Source: Syntrophomonadaceae bacterium (GTDB taxonomy: Bacteria; Bacillota; Dethiobacteria; DTU022). From it: 6,278 nucleotides of DNA. Positions 1 through 5,785 of this stretch are shown here, piece by piece. Where the stretch lies: the NCBI GenBank assembly GCA_003553305.1, contig PWEB01000162.1, forward strand, positions 1 to 6,278, given 5' to 3'. The notes beneath the pieces are model-generated. The model did no database searches, had not been told where the DNA came from, and worked only from the letters and a program-made list of their open reading frames with translations. The number at the start of each line of letters is the position of its first letter. Position 1 is the first letter of the stretch. A program made the translations under genes and the position numbers.

Positions 1-324
1 AGAGTGATCAGGCGAAACCCGGGAATTAGTATATCAGGGTTGGCCAAAAAAATGAGTATCCATATTACAACCGCAGAAGGGTATGCTATGCGTCTTTCAC
101 GGATGGGCTATCTTGATATAAATGATTCAGCAAAAGGCTATAAGAAAAAACATCTCTACGTGACAGAAAGCGGTATGGACATAGTAGAGAGAATTCCTCT
201 GGGCTTTAAGTCTCTCCTGGTGGATAACCTGATGCACAAAGCTGATCAAGAAGAAATAGATCTCATTATAAACGGACTGCGGATCATGCTTAATCATATG
301 GAGGATAATTTGAATGCACAATGA
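1..324 (+). CDS. MarR-family winged-helix transcriptional regulator, 5'-truncated by window edge
   Basis: The reading frame is open from base 1, so the real start lies upstream; 107 residues are visible against the usual 140-160 for MarR proteins. The GTG at base 4 should not be taken as the start. Counting from base 1, residues 9-38 form the helix-turn-helix (GISISGLAKKMS, then a recognition helix ending LSRMGYL). Residues 39-58 form the wing, ending LYVTESG, which matches the 'L.LTEEG' strand of MarR wings. The rest is a helical C-terminal dimerisation region. The wing tip is unusual: the common D..DRR stretch is replaced by lysine-rich GYKKKH. MarR proteins are cytoplasmic dimers that usually repress a neighbouring gene until a ligand binds. 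The 11-base overlap with the following MATE pump gene implies co-transcription and probable control of that pump, as in mepR-mepA. Ligand unknown. Confidence 0.85.
   Translation, partial: RVIRRNPGISISGLAKKMSIHITTAEGYAMRLSRMGYLDINDSAKGYKKKHLYVTESGMDIVERIPLGFKSLLVDNLMHKADQEEIDLIINGLRIMLNHMEDNLNAQ
300..304 (+). promoter_or_regulatory. Ribosome binding site for the MATE gene, inside the marR-like gene
   Basis: GGAGG lies 9 bases before the ATG at 314 and sits within the last codons of the upstream regulator. This selects the start at 314 over the internal ATG at 335 and implies that the two genes are translated from one message. Confidence 0.75.
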
Positions 325-1681
325 CCCTGATCTTATGGGCAAAGAAAGTATAACCAAACTGCTCTTTCGTTTTTCACTGCCAGGCACAGTCGGCATGGTC
401 GTGGCGGCAACTTATAACGTTGTTGACACTATTTTTATTGGCAGGCTGGGCAGCGAGGCTATAGCCGCTTTATCGATCGCTTTTCCAATTCAGATGATTC
501 TTGGGGCGATCGGAGTGGGAGTAGGAGTGGGGGCGGCCTCTCTGATATCGCGTTCCCTGGGTGCCGGCAATGATCGCAATGCTGAAAAAGCGGTCGGCCA
601 GGTGATCAGCCTGGCTTTAATCTTCGGAGCGCTCATCGCTTTGGCCAGCAAGTTTTACCTGCGCTCCCTGCTGGTCGTTTTCGGAGCATCTTCGGATATC
701 CTGGAGCTTACCCTGGAATATACCTCGGTTATTACTGCCTGGTCGGTGGTATTTTTCTTGATTATGAGTTTAAACAATGTTGTGCGGGCAGAGGGAAGCC
801 CCCTTTTTTCAATGAAAATCATGGTCGGTTCATCACTATTAAATATTGCCCTTGATCCGATCTTTATTTTTAGCCTGGACATGGGGATTCAGGGCGCTGC
901 TGTAGCCACGGTGCTGGCCAAAAGTACGGGAGCCTTTATCCTGCTGTTTCACTTTATAAGCGGCAGGAGCAACGTCCTTTTGCACCCTAAAAACATGAGG
1001 CTTGATTTTAATATAATCAAAAATATTTCTAAGATAGGCTTTCCGAGCATGGTCCGCCTTTTATCGAAGAACCTCTCGCTAACCATTACAAACATTATAT
1101 TAGCCGGCTATGGCCATATTCCCATAGCTGCCATGGGCCTGTTCTTTAGAATGCAAATGCTGCTCATCATGCCGGTAATCGGTTTTTCACAGGGCATGCT
1201 GCCGGTGATCGGTTATAACTACGGGGCTCAAAAAAAAGAACGCATCCGCGAAACAGTGGTCAAGGGTTTCTCGATCAGCACCGCCTTTATTACTCTCCTG
1301 GCGCTGATTGTTTACATTAGCCCGTCCACATTTTTAAACTTCTTTACCTCTGATCCTGAACTGATTGCAATGGGCAGCTACTCTATGCGGATCATGATGC
1401 TGATGCTGCCCCTGCTCGGAGTTCAGATTGTTTCAACCATATTTTTCCAGGCTATCGGTAAAGGAGTACCCTCGCTGTTCTTATCCCTGCTGCGGGAAGT
1501 GATGCTTTTTATTCCCCTCCTTTTAATCCTTTCCGGTTCCTGGGGGCTGCTCGGAGTCTGGGCAGCTCGCCCGGTGAGCGACCTGCTGGCCTTTATTATC
1601 ACCTTTGCCATGATCGCCCGGGAGCTCAACAAGCAGGATATACCGCTCAAGCGACTGGTTCCTTACAGGGAGGCAGTTTAA
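314..1681 (+). CDS. MATE-family multidrug/cation antiporter
   Basis: A 455-residue, very hydrophobic protein of the usual length for 12-helix MATE transporters. These sit in the cytoplasmic membrane and export drugs or metabolites in exchange for Na+ or H+. Family signatures are visible in both six-helix lobes. The N-lobe has NVVDTIFIGRLG (35-46), a glycine-rich GVGVGVGAASL (67-77), RAEGSP (158-163) and LNIALDPIFIF (176-186). The C-lobe has GFSQGMLPVIGYNYGA (290-305) and FFQAIGKG (377-384). The pattern fits the DinF/MepA-like group better than the NorM group, although that assignment is by eye. The start at 314 has GGAGG 9 bases upstream; an internal Met at residue 8 is the alternative. It overlaps the MarR-type regulator gene by 11 bases, so regulator and pump are probably one operon. 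The substrate cannot be predicted. Confidence 0.93.
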   Translation: MHNDPDLMGKESITKLLFRFSLPGTVGMVVAATYNVVDTIFIGRLGSEAIAALSIAFPIQMILGAIGVGVGVGAASLISRSLGAGNDRNAEKAVGQVISLALIFGALIALASKFYLRSLLVVFGASSDILELTLEYTSVITAWSVVFFLIMSLNNVVRAEGSPLFSMKIMVGSSLLNIALDPIFIFSLDMGIQGAAVATVLAKSTGAFILLFHFISGRSNVLLHPKNMRLDFNIIKNISKIGFPSMVRLLSKNLSLTITNIILAGYGHIPIAAMGLFFRMQMLLIMPVIGFSQGMLPVIGYNYGAQKKERIRETVVKGFSISTAFITLLALIVYISPSTFLNFFTSDPELIAMGSYSMRIMMLMLPLLGVQIVSTIFFQAIGKGVPSLFLSLLREVMLFIPLLLILSGSWGLLGVWAARPVSDLLAFIITFAMIARELNKQDIPLKRLVPYREAV

Positions 1682-1744
1682 GGGCAGGATTCCCTGGTTT
1701 TGTACTATCTACAATTCAAGAGTGCGTTTTTAAAAAAAGGCAGG

Positions 1745-1750
1745 TATAAT
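1745..1750 (+). promoter_or_regulatory. Candidate -10 box (TATAAT) upstream of the M55 peptidase gene
   Basis: A perfect TATAAT hexamer lies 43 bases before the peptidase ATG at 1794. No good -35 box exists at 16-18 bases (the 17-base position reads GTGCGT), and there is no TGN extension, so the support is the -10 only. A transcript starting about 7 bases downstream would give a leader of roughly 37 bases containing the strong ribosome binding site. It would exclude the ATG at 1749, which overlaps this hexamer. Confidence 0.4.
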
Positions 1751-1778
1751 GAGCAGCAAGTGTTTAGATCTGAATGAC

Positions 1779-1786
1779 AGGGGAGG
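1779..1786 (+). promoter_or_regulatory. Ribosome binding site deciding the M55 peptidase start
   Basis: AGGGGAGG ends 7 bases before the ATG at 1794. The longer reading frame from the ATG at 1749 has no comparable site, and its first 15 residues do not resemble the family N-terminus. Confidence 0.8.
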
Positions 1787-1793
1787 ACATTAT

Positions 1794-2624
1794 ATGAATA
1801 TTTATATCTCTGCAGACTTAGAAGGTATAGCCGGAGTGGTCGCCCGGGACCAACTCGGTGGAACAAGTGAAAATTACAGGCGGGCCAGGAAGTTGATGAC
1901 TGATGAAGTAAATGCTGCTGCACTGGGAGCAATAGACGCCGGCGCCGATGAGGTGGTGGTTAACGACAGCCACGCTTCGATGACCAATATATTGATTGAA
2001 GACCTCCACGAAGAGGTAAGATTAATATCCGGACAGCCTAAAGCCCTGAGCATGATGGCAGGTATTTGCAGTGCATACGACATGGCTTTTTTAATCGGCT
2101 ATCACGCCAGGCAGGGCGAAAGGGGCACTTTATCCCACACTTACAGCAGCACCACTATCGGGCAGTTTAAATTCAATGGTCAAGTGGTTGGGGAACTGGG
2201 TTTAAGCGCTTTAATAGCCGGTTATTTTGGCGTACCGATCGGCCTGGTCTCCGGTGACGATGCGGTCTGCAGTGAAGGCAAAGAGCTGTTAGGCGATTCA
2301 GTAAAACTGGCTGCTGTTAAAAAAAACCTCGCCCACCGCGCTGCTGAATCTTTAGGACCCCTGCAAGCAGGACGGCTGATCCGGGAGCAGGCCCGTCAGG
2401 CAGTCTCAGCAAAGGAGTCAGCAAAACCCCTCATTCTAAAATCACCGGCAACCTTAGAAATAACTTTCCTGAACCGGGGTATGGCCGAAGAAGCTTCGCT
2501 TATGCCCGGTGCGGAAATAGTTTCCGGCAGCACAGTCAAGTTTACTCACCCTGATACCCGCGAGGTTATAGCGGGCCTGGAAGTAATGGTCACCATGGCT
2601 ATGTCCATTCCTTCAGATATATAA
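1794..2624 (+). CDS. dppA: M55-family zinc D-aminopeptidase (DppA-like)
   Basis: A 276-residue protein, very close to the 274 residues of Bacillus subtilis DppA. DppA is a cytoplasmic decameric zinc enzyme that removes N-terminal D-amino acids from short peptides such as D-Ala-D-Ala, probably for scavenging wall-derived peptides. Counted from the ATG at 1794, the known metal ligands fall at the same numbers as in DppA: D8 and E10 in SADLEG, H60 in VNDSH, H104 in GYHAR and E133 in VGELGL. H115 in LSHTYSS matches the proposed catalytic histidine. GDDAVCSE (154-161) and LMPGAEIVSG (236-245) are also family-like. This numbering and the AGGGGAGG site reject the longer start at 1749. Unlike the B. 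subtilis dpp operon, no dipeptide transporter genes adjoin it here; neighbours are a MATE pump gene and a metallo-hydrolase gene, so it may be transcribed alone from the TATAAT box at 1745. Activity on D-peptides is inferred from family. Confidence 0.93.
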   Translation: MNIYISADLEGIAGVVARDQLGGTSENYRRARKLMTDEVNAAALGAIDAGADEVVVNDSHASMTNILIEDLHEEVRLISGQPKALSMMAGICSAYDMAFLIGYHARQGERGTLSHTYSSTTIGQFKFNGQVVGELGLSALIAGYFGVPIGLVSGDDAVCSEGKELLGDSVKLAAVKKNLAHRAAESLGPLQAGRLIREQARQAVSAKESAKPLILKSPATLEITFLNRGMAEEASLMPGAEIVSGSTVKFTHPDTREVIAGLEVMVTMAMSIPSDI

Positions 2625-2640
2625 GTCGCAGAAGAGCTGC

Positions 2641-2730
2641 CTACCTGGATCCATCTCCGTTATTGGTCAGCTGTGTAGCTTTTTGGTATTCATTAATGAA
2701 CTGCTCTTTCGAGGTACTATTTGCTCTCAT
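2641..2730 (-). CDS. Possible 29-residue small ORF of unknown function
   Basis: On the minus strand an ATG at 2730-2728 opens a 29-codon frame ending in TAG at 2643-2641. The peptide is hydrophilic and helix-like in the middle (SKEQFINEYQKATQL) with a polar NNGDGSR tail. It has no membrane segment or cysteines. A GGAG (plus-strand CTCC at 2742-2745) lies 11 bases before the ATG, slightly far. An in-frame TAA just upstream (three bases before the ATG) confirms it does not extend further. Promoter-like minus-strand boxes occur further upstream: TTGATA (2824-2819), 17 bases, TGCAAT (2801-2796), and also TATGAT (2792-2787). I do not recognise the peptide. A frame this short can arise by chance, and it could also be a decayed gene remnant or noncoding sequence. 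Confidence 0.25.
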   Translation of the reverse strand: MRANSTSKEQFINEYQKATQLTNNGDGSR

Positions 2731-2756
2731 AATTTATCTATCTCCAGGTATTAGCG

Positions 2757-2791
2757 CACATCTACATTATTACCGGATGATGTGTTATCAT
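2757..2791 (+). promoter_or_regulatory. Possible extended -10 promoter with overlapping inverted repeats
   Basis: TG-T-TATCAT (2783-2791) resembles an extended -10 element upstream of the metallo-hydrolase gene, with only a weak -35 (TACATT, 2763-2768). Two dyads overlap it: CACATC (2757-2762) pairs with GATGTG (2779-2784), and ATGAT (2777-2781) with ATCAT (2787-2791). The arrangement could be an operator on a promoter. The short arms and AT-rich sequence keep confidence low. The remaining bases of the 2625-2863 gap show no convincing terminator. Confidence 0.25.
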
Positions 2792-2863
2792 AGAAATTGC
2801 ATGTGATATAAGAAAAAGTATCAAAACCTTGATCAAAGAAGCTATTTTAAGGAGGGTCCCGTT

Positions 2864-3556
2864 ATGCAATTAACTGAACAACTATCCTGGTATCCATGGC
2901 AAGGTAGGGCCAACAATTGTAACACCATTGTGTTGAAAGGCGAAAAGACCATTCTATTTGACCCCGGACACATCAAAAATGAAGTAGGTGAAAACTGCCT
3001 GGAGATGCTGACCGGCCAGATGGCTGATGATGGCCTTAGTATTAAAGATGTTGATCTGATCCTTTGTACCCACGGTCATCCCGACCATATTGAATCGGTT
3101 GGCCTTATCCGAGATGAGAGTGGCGCCCGGTTGGGGCTGCACAAAGAAGATCAATTTTTTGCTGATATGATCATGGAGCATTTTACCAAACAGACCGGCC
3201 AGGAAAGGTCTTCCCTGGTCCCGGACTTTTACCTCGATGAGGGTGAGCTCGATTCAGACTCTGCAAACAGTCAAAGTGACCGGATTAAAGTCTTACACAC
3301 TCCCGGCCACTCGCCGGGCTGCGTCTGCTTTTACCTGCCTGAACAAAAAGCCTTGATCAGCGGAGACACTGTTTTTGAAGGCAGTATCGGCCGGGCTGAC
3401 CTGCCCGGTGGCAGTATGGAATCCCTTGGTCAGAGCGTGGAGAAACTGTCCCGTTTAGAAAACGTGGAGCTGTTTTTACCCGGCCACATGGGCTATATTT
3501 CCGGTGCAGCCAGGGTTAAGGACAACCTCGACAAAATTAAAGACTTTTTCTTTTAG
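2864..3556 (+). CDS. Metallo-beta-lactamase-fold hydrolase, glyoxalase-II-like
   Basis: A 230-residue cytoplasmic protein; no signal peptide is visible. It carries the complete two-metal ligand set of the glyoxalase II branch: H70, H72, D74 and H75 in CTHGHPDH, H149 in HTPGHSPG, D168 in SGDTVF and H208 in LPGHMG. GSIGRADLPGGS (174-185) is the hallmark following D168 in YcbL/glyoxalase-II-like proteins. LFDPGH (31-36) is the usual N-terminal beta-sandwich motif. Family members hydrolyse thioesters such as S-lactoylglutathione, but many are uncharacterised and Clostridia usually lack glutathione, so the substrate is open. The C-terminus is shorter than classical glyoxalase II, which has a glutathione-binding helical domain. 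AAGGAGGG ends 8 bases before the ATG. The gene is flanked by gaps of 239 and 132 bases and may form its own transcription unit. Confidence 0.9.
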   Translation: MQLTEQLSWYPWQGRANNCNTIVLKGEKTILFDPGHIKNEVGENCLEMLTGQMADDGLSIKDVDLILCTHGHPDHIESVGLIRDESGARLGLHKEDQFFADMIMEHFTKQTGQERSSLVPDFYLDEGELDSDSANSQSDRIKVLHTPGHSPGCVCFYLPEQKALISGDTVFEGSIGRADLPGGSMESLGQSVEKLSRLENVELFLPGHMGYISGAARVKDNLDKIKDFFF

Positions 3557-3688
3557 AAAATTATCGTCTAAACCCGGAAACTACTGCTTTTAACGAAGGA
3601 TTAACTATTATTATAGCGAATTATTATACAACTAGGTAATGTTGGAGAAGGATCACTGATAATAGGCTTTCAAAAGGAGAACATATCA
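3557..3688 (+). other. Intergenic gap before the carbohydrate module
   Basis: An AT-rich 132-base gap. TATTAT at 3606-3611 and again at 3622-3627 resemble -10 boxes, but neither has a recognisable -35 at 16-18 bases. No GC-rich hairpin with a T-tract follows the metallo-hydrolase gene. A promoter for the GH130-glycosyltransferase genes most plausibly lies here, but I cannot place it. Confidence 0.3.
3674..3679 (+). promoter_or_regulatory. Ribosome binding site supporting the GH130 start at 3689
   Basis: AAGGAG ends 9 bases before the ATG at 3689. The competing ATG at 3722, which would begin at the conserved-looking MFERYKGNPIL, has only a weak GAAGAG upstream. Confidence 0.65.
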
Positions 3689-4636
3689 ATGAATTATCAT
3701 GATCATCAGCGGTCGAAGAGTATGTTTGAACGCTACAAGGGAAATCCAATTCTGACTCCGGATCGATGGCCCTATCCAGCCAATGCCACCTTTAATCCCG
3801 GTGTAGTCAGGCATAATGGCGAAACACTTCTGCTGGTGCGGGTTGAAGATATGCGCGGGTTTTCACACTTCACCTTTGCCCGCAGCAAGGATGGCAAGAC
3901 CAACTGGCAGATTGATGATCACCCGACTCTTCTGCCTGACGCAGATCTGAACGAAGAACAATGGGGCATTGAAGACCCCCGGATTGTCTGGCTCGAAGAC
4001 CTTCAGCAATTTGCTGTTACCTATGTCTCCTTTTCCAAAGACGGTCCTGTTGTCTCCCTGGCCCTTTCTGAAGATCTGCATAAATTTGATCGTCGAGGAG
4101 CGATGCTGCCCCCGGAGGATAAAGATGTTTCGCTTTTTCCACGCCTTGTTAATGGCAAATATACGATGATCCACCGCCCGATTATCCGCGGGGAGGCCCA
4201 CATATGGATTGCCTGCTCCCCGGATCTGGTTCACTGGGGAGAACACCAGGTTCTCCTGCCTGTCCGCCCCGGTTGGTGGGACAGCACCCGGGTCGGACTC
4301 GGTCCCCCGCCCATCGAAACTGCTGAAGGATGGCTGATCATATACCACGGGGTGCGGCAAACTGCATCGGGCAGCCTTTACCGGGTCGGCTTGGCCCTGC
4401 TTGATCTCGAGAATCCCCGTATAATCAGAAATCGATCCGATCAATGGGTTTTCGGACCGTACGAAAGTTATGAACGGATTGGCGACGTTCCGGGGGTAAC
4501 CTTTCCTACCGGAACAGTCTATGATCCTGAAACAGATGAACTGATCATGTATTATGGCGCTGCCGACTCAACTGTTTGCCTGGCTACCGCCCGGCTGCAG
4601 AATTTAGTTGATCATCTCCTGAATTCTAAAATATAA
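3689..4636 (+). CDS. GH130-family mannoside phosphorylase/hydrolase-type enzyme
   Basis: A 315-residue cytoplasmic protein of the GH130 five-bladed beta-propeller family (older DUF377 / PH1107-related), at normal length. Visible landmarks are YKGNPIL (16-22), FNPGVV (35-40), LVRVEDMRGFSH (49-60), GIEDPRIV (93-100), DVSLFPRL (146-153), MIHRP (160-164), GWWDSTRVGLGPPPI (195-209), GWLIIYHG (214-221), YRVGLALLDL (231-240) and VTFPTG (270-275). D96 in IEDPR is the expected catalytic acid. Characterised members cleave beta-1,4- or beta-1,2-mannosides, by phosphorolysis to alpha-mannose-1-phosphate or, in one branch, by hydrolysis. R51, R98, R152, R163 and H220 are candidate phosphate-site residues, but I cannot assign a subfamily by eye. 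The first 11 residues (MNYHDHQRSKS) look like a nonconserved extension; a start at 3722 is possible. It leads a probable operon with two glycosyltransferase genes. Confidence 0.88.
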   Translation: MNYHDHQRSKSMFERYKGNPILTPDRWPYPANATFNPGVVRHNGETLLLVRVEDMRGFSHFTFARSKDGKTNWQIDDHPTLLPDADLNEEQWGIEDPRIVWLEDLQQFAVTYVSFSKDGPVVSLALSEDLHKFDRRGAMLPPEDKDVSLFPRLVNGKYTMIHRPIIRGEAHIWIACSPDLVHWGEHQVLLPVRPGWWDSTRVGLGPPPIETAEGWLIIYHGVRQTASGSLYRVGLALLDLENPRIIRNRSDQWVFGPYESYERIGDVPGVTFPTGTVYDPETDELIMYYGAADSTVCLATARLQNLVDHLLNSKI

Positions 4637-4670
4637 GGGTTTGCAAAGCGCAAGGAACTATAAAGGGTAA

Positions 4671-4677
4671 AAGGAGG
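4671..4677 (+). promoter_or_regulatory. Distant ribosome binding site for the first GT4 gene
   Basis: AAGGAGG is a near-perfect site but ends 18 bases before the ATG at 4696, against the usual 5-10. No ATG, GTG or TTG exists in that frame between the site and 4696. A small stem, GTTT (4681-4684) with AAAC (4692-4695), could fold the spacer and shorten the effective distance. Confidence 0.55.
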
Positions 4678-4695
4678 AGAGTTTCAGTCAAAAAC

Positions 4696-5706
4696 ATGAA
4701 AATTGCAATGCTCGCTCCTATCTCGTGGCGCACCCCACCCCGGCATTACGGTCCCTGGGAGTGGGTAGTAAGTATGCTCACTGAAGGGTTAACCCGGCGT
4801 GGGATCGATGTTACGCTTTACGCAACAGCTGATTCTGTAACCAGCGCCCGTCTGCGTTCCGTAGTTCCGCGCCCTTGCTCGGAAGATGAGGAGCTTGATC
4901 CGAAGGTCTGGGAGTGTCTGCACATCTCTTCTGTTTTTGAAGAAGCAGCAGAGTTTGATCTGATTCACAACAACTTTGACTTTTTGCCGCTTAGCTATTC
5001 CGGCCTGGTCGACACCCCGATGGTGACTACTATTCATGGTTTCTCGTCACCGCGAATTTTGCCCGTCTACCGCAAATATAACGGACGGGCCCATTATGTG
5101 GCGATCAGCTCATCGGACCGCAGTCCAGAACTCGACTATGCAGCTACTATCCATCACGGTATCCCCGTTAAAAATTACCCTTTCCGGCAGATCCCTGAAG
5201 ATTACCTGCTTTTCTTCGGGCGTATTCATCACGAAAAAGGGGCTTATGAATCAATTCGCCTGGCCAAGCAGGTCGGCCTGCCCCTGGTGATAGCGGGTAT
5301 TATTCAGGACCAAAACTACTTTGACCGTTACGTGGCCCCCTATTTAGACGGGGAAAATGTCCGCTATGTCGGTCCGGTCATGGCAGAAGCGAAGGCAGAA
5401 ATCCTCGGTAAAGCCAGGGCTCTGCTGCACCTGATCAATTTTGACGAGCCTTTTGGCCTGAGCGTGGCAGAATCAATGGCCTGCGGCACGCCGGTGATCG
5501 CTTTTAATCGCGGATCGATGCCGGAGCTTATTAAAGACGGAACTACCGGTTACCTGGTTGATGATCTAGACCAGGCCCGGCTTGCCATATCCCGCCTGGA
5601 CAGTCTAGATCGTCAGGCCTGCCGGAGCCATGTCGAGAAAAACTTTACCGTCGATCTGATGGTTGACCGCTACCTGGCAGTCTATAAAAAGATCGTTCAA
5701 AGCTAA
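4696..5706 (+). CDS. GT4-family glycosyltransferase
   Basis: A 336-residue GT-B-fold enzyme, somewhat short for GT4, with no signal peptide or membrane helix. The N-terminal acceptor domain (about 1-165) begins MKIAMLAPISW and has a nucleotide-sugar loop, PRHYGPWEWV (15-24), in place of the usual GG-rich loop; ATADS (43-47) and TIHGF (112-116) are also family-like. The C-terminal donor domain has LLFFGRIHHEKG (171-182), where R/K residues usually bind the donor phosphates. It also has the E-X7-E signature with E251 and E259 in DEPFGLSVAES, followed by CGTPVIAFNRGSMPE. GT4 enzymes retain anomeric configuration and use donors such as GDP-mannose or UDP-glucose; donor and acceptor are unknown here. 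The start fits the family N-terminus even though the ribosome binding site is far upstream. The gene lies 59 bases after the GH130 gene and 79 before a second glycosyltransferase gene with no convincing terminator, suggesting one operon. Confidence 0.92.
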   Translation: MKIAMLAPISWRTPPRHYGPWEWVVSMLTEGLTRRGIDVTLYATADSVTSARLRSVVPRPCSEDEELDPKVWECLHISSVFEEAAEFDLIHNNFDFLPLSYSGLVDTPMVTTIHGFSSPRILPVYRKYNGRAHYVAISSSDRSPELDYAATIHHGIPVKNYPFRQIPEDYLLFFGRIHHEKGAYESIRLAKQVGLPLVIAGIIQDQNYFDRYVAPYLDGENVRYVGPVMAEAKAEILGKARALLHLINFDEPFGLSVAESMACGTPVIAFNRGSMPELIKDGTTGYLVDDLDQARLAISRLDSLDRQACRSHVEKNFTVDLMVDRYLAVYKKIVQS

Positions 5707-5746
5707 CCAATCATTTGCAATCAACCGATCAGCTAAGGATGGTCAT

Positions 5747-5761
5747 GCGAATTCAATTCGC
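5747..5761 (+). repeat. Perfect inverted repeat GCGAATT-C-AATTCGC between the two GT genes
   Basis: Two 7-base arms flank a single central C, giving a 15-base dyad 24 bases before the next start codon. As RNA it could form a 5-base stem (GCGAA/TTCGC) with a TTCAA loop, but no T-tract follows, so it is a poor terminator. It could be a protein-binding site, an RNA-processing or mRNA-stability element, or chance. Confidence 0.5.
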
Positions 5762-5773
5762 TTACTAAAATGT

Positions 5774-5782
5774 GAGGTGATC
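5774..5782 (+). promoter_or_regulatory. Very strong ribosome binding site for the second GT gene
   Basis: GAGGTGATC matches nine consecutive bases of the complement of the bacterial 16S rRNA 3' end. The GAGG core ends 8 bases before the ATG at 5786, which fixes that start. Confidence 0.8.
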
Positions 5783-5785
5783 AGG

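Noticed and set aside
1685..1701. Possible terminator after the MATE gene (CAGG/CCTG stem then GTTTT)
   Set aside because: The stem is only 4 base pairs and the T-run is short; a 6-base alternative (CAGGGA 1666-1671 with TCCCTG 1691-1696) needs a 19-base loop. Not enough to call.
1749..1793. N-terminal extension of the M55 peptidase from the ATG at 1749
   Set aside because: It overlaps a TATAAT box, lacks a good ribosome binding site, and shifts the conserved metal ligands away from family numbering; the start at 1794 has AGGGGAGG.
2669..2684. Possible terminator AGCT-GTGT-AGCT-TTTT
   Set aside because: A 4-base stem made of a self-complementary tetramer is too weak, although the T-run is in the right place.
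3863..4444. 193-codon minus-strand open frame
   Set aside because: It lies entirely opposite the GH130 gene, whose motifs are clear. The translation shows no recognisable domain, so it is a codon-bias shadow.
5766..5771. TAAAAT as a -10 box for the second glycosyltransferase
   Set aside because: No -35 at a suitable distance, and the transcript would begin within or after the ribosome binding site.
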